Source of the DNA: Chara braunii
Taxonomy: Eukaryota > Streptophyta > Charophyceae > Charales > Characeae
DNA length: 46,709 bases
Reading direction: 5' to 3'
NCBI GenBank assembly: GCA_003427395.1
Contig: BFEA01000180.1
Location: 2,146,688 to 2,193,396 of the forward strand
The translations under genes and the position numbers were made by a program. Of this stretch, positions 42,193 through 46,709 are shown in pieces (position 1 is the stretch's first letter; every line of letters starts with the position of its first letter). Below the pieces are notes generated by a model. That model saw only the letters and a program-made list of their open reading frames with translations. It was not told where the DNA came from and made no database searches.

Positions 42193-44566
42193 CGACCTCA
42201 CAGTCCTCATACGTGCGGATCGGGACAGTCTGCAAGCACTCACCCAGACTATACACCTCTTTTCACTGGCAGCGGACATGAAAGTGCATTGGGGCTCAAA
42301 GACAGAGGACTGGTGGCTCCATCCCCATGACGTGCCGCCGCCGCCGACCCCGTGCGTTGCATGGGCGAGAAAAGAAGATGCTATTAGGATATTGGGGGTG
42401 AAGCTAACAGCGATGGGACCCCCAGCGGATCATGGAGACAACCTCGTGAATATGGCCATCAACCGCCTTGCGAGATGGGAGGGGCTGTACACATCGTTGA
42501 TCGGACGTGCGTTGGCGATCAACAATGCCATCCTCGCAGCTATATGGTACAAACTAGCGGTGTGGCCGCTGACACCGCAGCAACATACCCGACTGAGGAA
42601 ACCACTCACAACATATCTATGAAAGAACAATGCAAAAGAGGTTGGGTGCTTGCACAGGGTCGGTTGGGACACTCTCACACAACCGAGATCTGTAGGGGGG
42701 ATGCGGATACTTGACCCTCAGAGGGAGACTGAAGATATGATGTTCAAAGTACTGACCAGACTCCTTGTAGGGAATGATATTCCATGGAGACCTCTGGCCT
42801 GTGTGCAGATAGCTGGGCTGGTGCCAGAAACGGTGCCCTCCGGTCACATACACCTGTTCCAATGGCTGACCAATAACCACTGGTCAATCTTAAGCCCTCG
42901 TCGGCGGTCACAAGCCGGTGGTGTATCACGTACCACCAGGCAGGACAGTCACAACGACCCCCTCTGGCCGACCATGATTAAACTATGGAGGACGCGAGGC
43001 CCCAAACAAAAGCACATACCCAACAGGTGGCACACTGTGTGGCGGCAACCACTGTTCGAAAACCCCTTTATCCTGAACGACGGCGGGACCCCCTTTGTAC
43101 TCACAACCAACTCGTCGTGGTTGGTCTGGGCAAAAAAAGGGATCTATACAGTGTGTGACCTCTGGGACCAGGCTCAACAGAAATGGCTCTCGCCGGACGG
43201 CCTGCGTACTAAGCTGAAACATGTAAGGAATATCGAAGAGAAGGCGCGACAACTCATCGACGCACTTCCACTAGCCTGGGAGCAGACCCTCAAAACAGGC
43301 CCGACGATTCGCCCGCAGGATTGGGTGGTCAGACATGTTGACCTGCCAAGGCCGGAGAAAGTTTACAGAGTCTGTAGCAAAAATGGTGGGAACTGCACAT
43401 TGGAAGCCTTCGGCCTACACACCCCGGGGAAGCGGTTCTCCCACCTAAACCGGGGTGAGGACTCCGACATTACGGAATCGTGGGTAGGATTGATAAATAT
43501 CAGAGTTCTGGGGGACCAGGACAAAGGATTTCAGGCGTATGAGCCGTCCACACCTGTGGCTCTGCTCCCGTTTGAGCCGGATGAATGGGAATGGACGGGC
43601 CAACAAAACCTGCATATCTGGGATTACACGGTCAAAGGAGGGTATAAGGCAGCCCGACCTCAACAACAGATAGGGGAAACGATCTTACACAGATGGGAGC
43701 GGGACTCACCACTTAACCCACAGCTGCTGCACACCCTCCCTTGGACCAAATATGCGAAACTCATGCCCGCAAGCCTCAGGTCCCTGCAATGGCAAATCTT
43801 ACATGATCGCTGTCTCCCCACCCCTGATTGGATTGTCTCTAGAACAAATCTCGAGCAAAAAGGTCTGTTGTCCCCCATCTGCACGTATTGCGGTCGGGCC
43901 ACACAGCCTGCTAGGGCAACTCTCGAGCACTGCCTTCTGGCTTGCCCAATGGAGGCTCAGATATGGAGGTGGTGGGATGCAGCGTTCCACTCGTTGATGG
44001 ACCACCACATACCTTGGGACCTTGGTCTCATCCTCCTCGGCGAAAATCAACATCTGCTTGCAAATTGGTCTCCGTTCGCAGTTAACCTCTTCTCAAAGAC
44101 GAGGCTACATGTCCTCATGCAAGCCTGGAGGGCAAGATGCTCCTATGAGAGAAAAGACCACCAGTTTGGACTGCAGAGAGCGCAACAGGAGATAGAGGTC
44201 GAAATCAGATCCCAAACCCAAAATGCCTGGAAAACCATGTCACGAGAGTACCACGAAGAGAAGGATGTCGTCCTCAGGGAGGCTATTCGGGAATCGTATT
44301 GCCAGATATGGCAAGACCCCCACTGCCTCTTCTCTTCACTGCAACACGATCTCAGCATACACTGGAAACACTGGAGGGCAGGAGAGCTGACCTGGCAGAG
44401 GAACCCCCTGCAAGACTTTGAGGTCCCATTCCTGCCGACCAACTTTCTGCTCGGCCCTTGGACCCCAACCCACCTCCCGTACACGACCTCTCCCGTCTGT
44501 CCTCCTGCTATCTCCAGCGCTGCCCCACCCCACCCAGCTCCCGCTCCCACATTGCTAACAGCCTGA
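42188..44566 (+). pseudogene. LINE reverse transcriptase C-terminal part with one in-frame TGA
   Basis: The frame reads YDDLTVLIRADRDSLQAL (Y-D-D codons 42188-42196), then AADMKVHWGSKTEDWW and ILGVKL. After a helical region a TGA at 42620-42622 interrupts, and the same frame continues KNNAKEVGCLHRVGW to VGGMRILD. Near the end a zf-RVT-like region is clear: W-x2-LHDRCLPT, CTYCGRA, EHCLLACPMEAQIWRWWD. The TGA sits where related elements usually have Trp, so a TGG-to-TGA change is likely. The N-terminal half of RT and the endonuclease are missing. The 43.3-43.7 kb part has no domain I recognise. Confidence 0.9.
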
Positions 44567-44830
44567 CATCCTTTCACATGCTTTCACAATGCAGCAGGAG
44601 GGGGCAACTACGCGACCTCGAGACGTCGGATCATCAGACGAGGAGCAACTGCGCCGCAGACCAGAGACCCACCCTAGGCAGGGGTCGGAGGATCAACACG
44701 GCAAGAGTGGCCGGCTACATAAAGTGTGGATCACTGTCATCGGTGATGAAAGGAGCTGCCGCGGTCCTCGGGGCTTAGGGGTTAGGGGTTTGGGAGACTA
44801 CAATATGCTCCCAGACTCAAGAAGGATTGT
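42207..44830 (+). mobile_element. LINE 3' half (right arm), reverse transcriptase to 3' UTR
   Basis: It begins within the catalytic DD motif of reverse transcriptase and runs through thumb, connection and zinc-finger region to a stop at 44566 and a 3' UTR. The outer end (about 44830) matches the outer end of the left arm (about 41441), so both arms share the same 3' terminus. No poly(A) is evident. Confidence 0.88.
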
Positions 44831-44910
44831 TTTCAAGCTATAGAAGCTACGGATTGCTGTCATCTGTGAAGATGGGAGCCGCCGCGGTCCCTGGGGCTTA
44901 GAGCTTATTT
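44831..44910 (+). repeat. Degenerate second copy of a LINE 3' UTR segment
   Basis: CGGATTGCTGTCATCTGTGA through GCCGCCGCGGTCCCTGGGGC (about 44851-44900) parallels TGGATCACTGTCATCGGTGA through GCTGCCGCGGTCCTCGGGGC (about 44727-44777). Confidence 0.75.
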
Positions 44911-45400
44911 CCAGGGACAGACTCAAAATACAGCCAACACAGATACATGATGTTCAAAGCGGACCAACGACTACTGCTCCAAAGGGAGGTTGGGGGATTG
45001 GAGGTCAGCCGGTCAACATATAATGACACCCACATACAACGGCCGCTCGAAACAAAATTGATATAGTCTCATATTGTTCAACACGAACCAAAGACTTCAA
45101 TACGGACCGGAGCCTACCGTTCCAAAGGGTGGGGGATGGGGAATGGGAGGTCATTTTGCCTACACACAGTGCGACTCATACAGATGTGATATGGCTTAGC
45201 TTCATGAGTATAAAAGGAAATGGTGTTCATCAGACTCGGGCTACGGTCACCTGAGTACAGTTGTCCTGTGGGCAAATGGCTTAGGACGCAGAGTAGGTGT
45301 GTGGCCTTATTCACGATTTGTCTCCGTCATGGATGGTCCGTCCAGCTACTGCTGACATTATGAAGGGTCTGTGTAAAAGAGGAAACATGATGTTCAGGGA
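44911..45400. other. Stretch with no recognised gene
   Basis: Short blocks such as GTTCAAAGCGGACCAACGAC near 44953 and GTTCAACACGAACCAAAGAC near 45078 hint at an old duplication. No coding family. Confidence 0.45.
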
Positions 45401-45528
45401 CGCTGGACCCGATTTCCAGCAGGTGCAGCTCCCCACCAATAGATGGAGCCTCCCCGAAAGTGGTAGCGGTGTCTGCTCTTATAAGCACCCCTATCACCAC
45501 CTCGGGTTGTTTTTCCAAGAAAAAAAAA
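45401..45528 (+). mobile_element. SINE-like element, copy A, with A-tail
   Basis: The head CGCTGGACCCGATTTCCAGC folds as CTGGA-CCCGATT-TCCAG, a 5-bp stem with 7-nt loop like a tRNA T-arm. It is followed by GTGCAGCTCCCCACCAATAG, GGAGCCTCCCCGAAAG, CTGCTCTTATAAGCACCCCT and a short A-run (45520-45528; N at 45529). This is the best-preserved copy. Confidence 0.75.
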
Positions 45529-45740
45529 NCACGTGAACTGCACGGCAAGGACTGCAAACGGACCAAATCTGCTGCAAGGGGGACCTATCATTTTCCAAGG
45601 GTTACAGGACTTTGACTCATACTTGTCTCTTATACACATCTAGATGTGTATAAGAGACAGAGCGGTGTCTGCTCTTATAAGCACCCCTATCACCACCTCG
45701 GGTTGTTTTTCCAAGAAAAAAAAAAAAAAAAAAAAAAAAA
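45465..45740. repeat. Duplicated host segment around an adapter (assembly artefact)
   Basis: 45465-45528 (AGCGGTGTCTGCTCTTATAA through CCAAGAAAA) is repeated exactly at 45661-45724, directly after an adapter sequence, with a longer A-run the second time. The second copy is most likely not a real genomic duplicate. Confidence 0.93.
45624..45660. other. Nextera mosaic-end junction sequence (contaminant)
   Basis: It reads TGTCTCTTATACACATCT followed by AGATGTGTATAAGAGACAG, the two inverted 19-bp Tn5 mosaic ends joined head to head (the first lacks its initial C). This is the junction left by Nextera mate-pair circularisation, not host DNA. Confidence 0.98.
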
Positions 45741-45911
45741 TGAAGCCTTCCTCTCATTAGTGTCCAGAACATGAACAGACGAGCTCACTGCCCAAAACCA
45801 TGGAGTATGTATGATATAATGATACCCGTTGTTGTGGTGCACCGCTACGGGGCATTGTGCGCCATGCACAGAGAGTGGTGCATGTATACGTGCGAACGAA
45901 AAAAAAAGTCG

Positions 45912-45921
45912 TGTGTGTGTA

Positions 45922-46004
<83 letters not shown>

Positions 46005-46151
46005 AGCCAATCCACCAATAGTAACCATTGTAGGCACCCTCATCACGACTGTATCGTACCCAAATCATCACCTGCATACATTGGAGTCTATACAGGTGAC
46101 AATTTGGGTCAGATACGGTAATGATAAGGGTGCCTACGAGGCGTGAAGTGG

Positions 46152-46220
<69 letters not shown>
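45912..46220. repeat. GT/GA tract, 45-bp-arm hairpin, CT tract
   Basis: A (GT)n(GA)n tract (about 45912-46002) is followed by inverted arms 46030-46074 and 46093-46137 (GTAGGCACCCTCATCACGAC pairing with the complement side GTGCCTAC, about 38 of 45 matches) and then a (CT)n tract (about 46155-46220). The outer GA and CT tracts are themselves complementary, so the whole can fold as one long hairpin. Confidence 0.9.
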
Positions 46221-46222
<2 letters not shown>

Positions 46223-46678
46223 CTCTGTGCGTGTGTGTGTAATAATCATGATGTGTCGTGTTCAGGTGTCAGATTCTCCAATATTCATGGGCGGCACGAG
46301 TCGCTCTCTCTTGCTTTTGTTTTTCCCCTTTTGTTTTTTTGTTTTTCCATAAAAGTTGATAAAAACTCCAGCGTGAAAATTTTTCCTTTCCCCGTTTGAG
46401 TTTTCCCCTCCTTAGGGTAGGGTGTTTCTCCATAAAAGTTGATAAAACTCCAGCGTGAAAAATTTTCCACGATATGTATGAACACAACCATAGCTGAATT
46501 CGTCTGCAGACACATGAGAATAGTCAGGATAGCTGCCAGATCCGTCGCATAGACATTGCACAATCATAGACAGACGGCGAGGCTTGAATTGTTTGAAAGC
46601 AAATGCACATGCTCATCGTCCAATCTCGAGAAGAACGAAGAAGGACACATGTTTTTTCGATTTTCTCACTCAGAGCAG
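46221..46678. repeat. 40-bp duplication within non-genic sequence
   Basis: CCATAAAAGTTGATAAAA and ACTCCAGCGTGAAAA occur at about 46347-46384 and 46430-46468. The rest has no recognised feature. Confidence 0.85.
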
Positions 46679-46709
46679 ATACCGATAGCGATGAAGAATT
46701 CGAAGAACA
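46679..46709 (+). CDS. Possible exon start at the window edge
   Basis: A T/C-rich tract and CAGAGCAG precede a frame reading TDSDEEFEE, an acidic peptide. It is only 31 bases long before the window ends, so support is weak. Confidence 0.2.
   Translation, partial: MPIAMKNSKN

Noticed and set aside
45621-45661. Natural palindrome or transposon end
   Set aside because: Exact match to the Nextera mosaic-end pair together with the adjacent exact duplication identifies it as library adapter.

Overview
The window looks like nuclear DNA of a streptophyte (land plant or charophyte alga), from a short-read draft assembly. The reasons are split genes with plant-type introns, Ty3/gypsy elements with an initiator-Met tRNA primer-binding site of the plant type, a LINE with a gag-like zinc knuckle, heavy CT/GA/GT microsatellites, poly(A)-tailed short repeats, scattered N bases and one 531-base gap. 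A charophyte such as Chara is my guess; that is inference, not a database match. No prokaryotic operon, tRNA, rRNA or CRISPR was seen.

Layout. 1-6.9 kb: tandem repeats, a near-perfect 139-bp palindrome (613-751), a ~1 kb minisatellite (1.1-2.07 kb), a ~1 kb polypurine tract (2.9-3.9 kb), GT/GA microsatellites and a poly(A)-tailed SINE-like repeat. 6.9-11.1 kb: probable exons of an unidentified plus-strand host gene, whose intron carries a ~417-bp foldback (MITE-like) element. 11.1-20.2 kb: mostly anonymous, with local duplications, the assembly gap and three more SINE-like copies. 20.2-23.6 kb: 5' part of a Ty3/gypsy element on the minus strand (LTR, primer-binding site, leader, broken gag).

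23.9-30.8 kb: two exons of a minus-strand NAP1/SET-family histone-chaperone gene. They join in frame across a ~6.2 kb intron. That intron holds a repeat array with CT tracts and a LINE copy with an identical 16-bp direct repeat at each end (25.8-29.6 kb). The copy keeps the 5' part but stops inside the endonuclease domain, the reverse of the usual 5'-truncated LINE. 31.9-39.86 kb: a decayed Ty3/gypsy locus on the minus strand. Its upstream half (LTR, primer-binding site, gag, protease) belongs to the same family as the 20-23.6 kb copy. Its downstream half (RNase H, integrase, chromodomain-like end, polypurine tract, LTR) ends in an LTR that does not resemble the upstream one, and reverse transcriptase is missing at the join. 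41.4-44.9 kb: the 3' half of a LINE reverse transcriptase laid head to head with an inverted, internally deleted copy of itself, so a fold-back begins near the RT catalytic DD motif.

44.9-46.7 kb: another SINE-like copy, an untrimmed Nextera mosaic-end junction flanked by a duplicated host segment (an assembly artefact), and a hairpin flanked by complementary GA and CT tracts. The strongest biological findings are the NAP1 gene with its intronic LINE, the fold-back LINE, the mismatched-LTR Ty3 locus, and the SINE-like family with a tRNA T-arm-like head. I found no convincing new defence or metabolic system.
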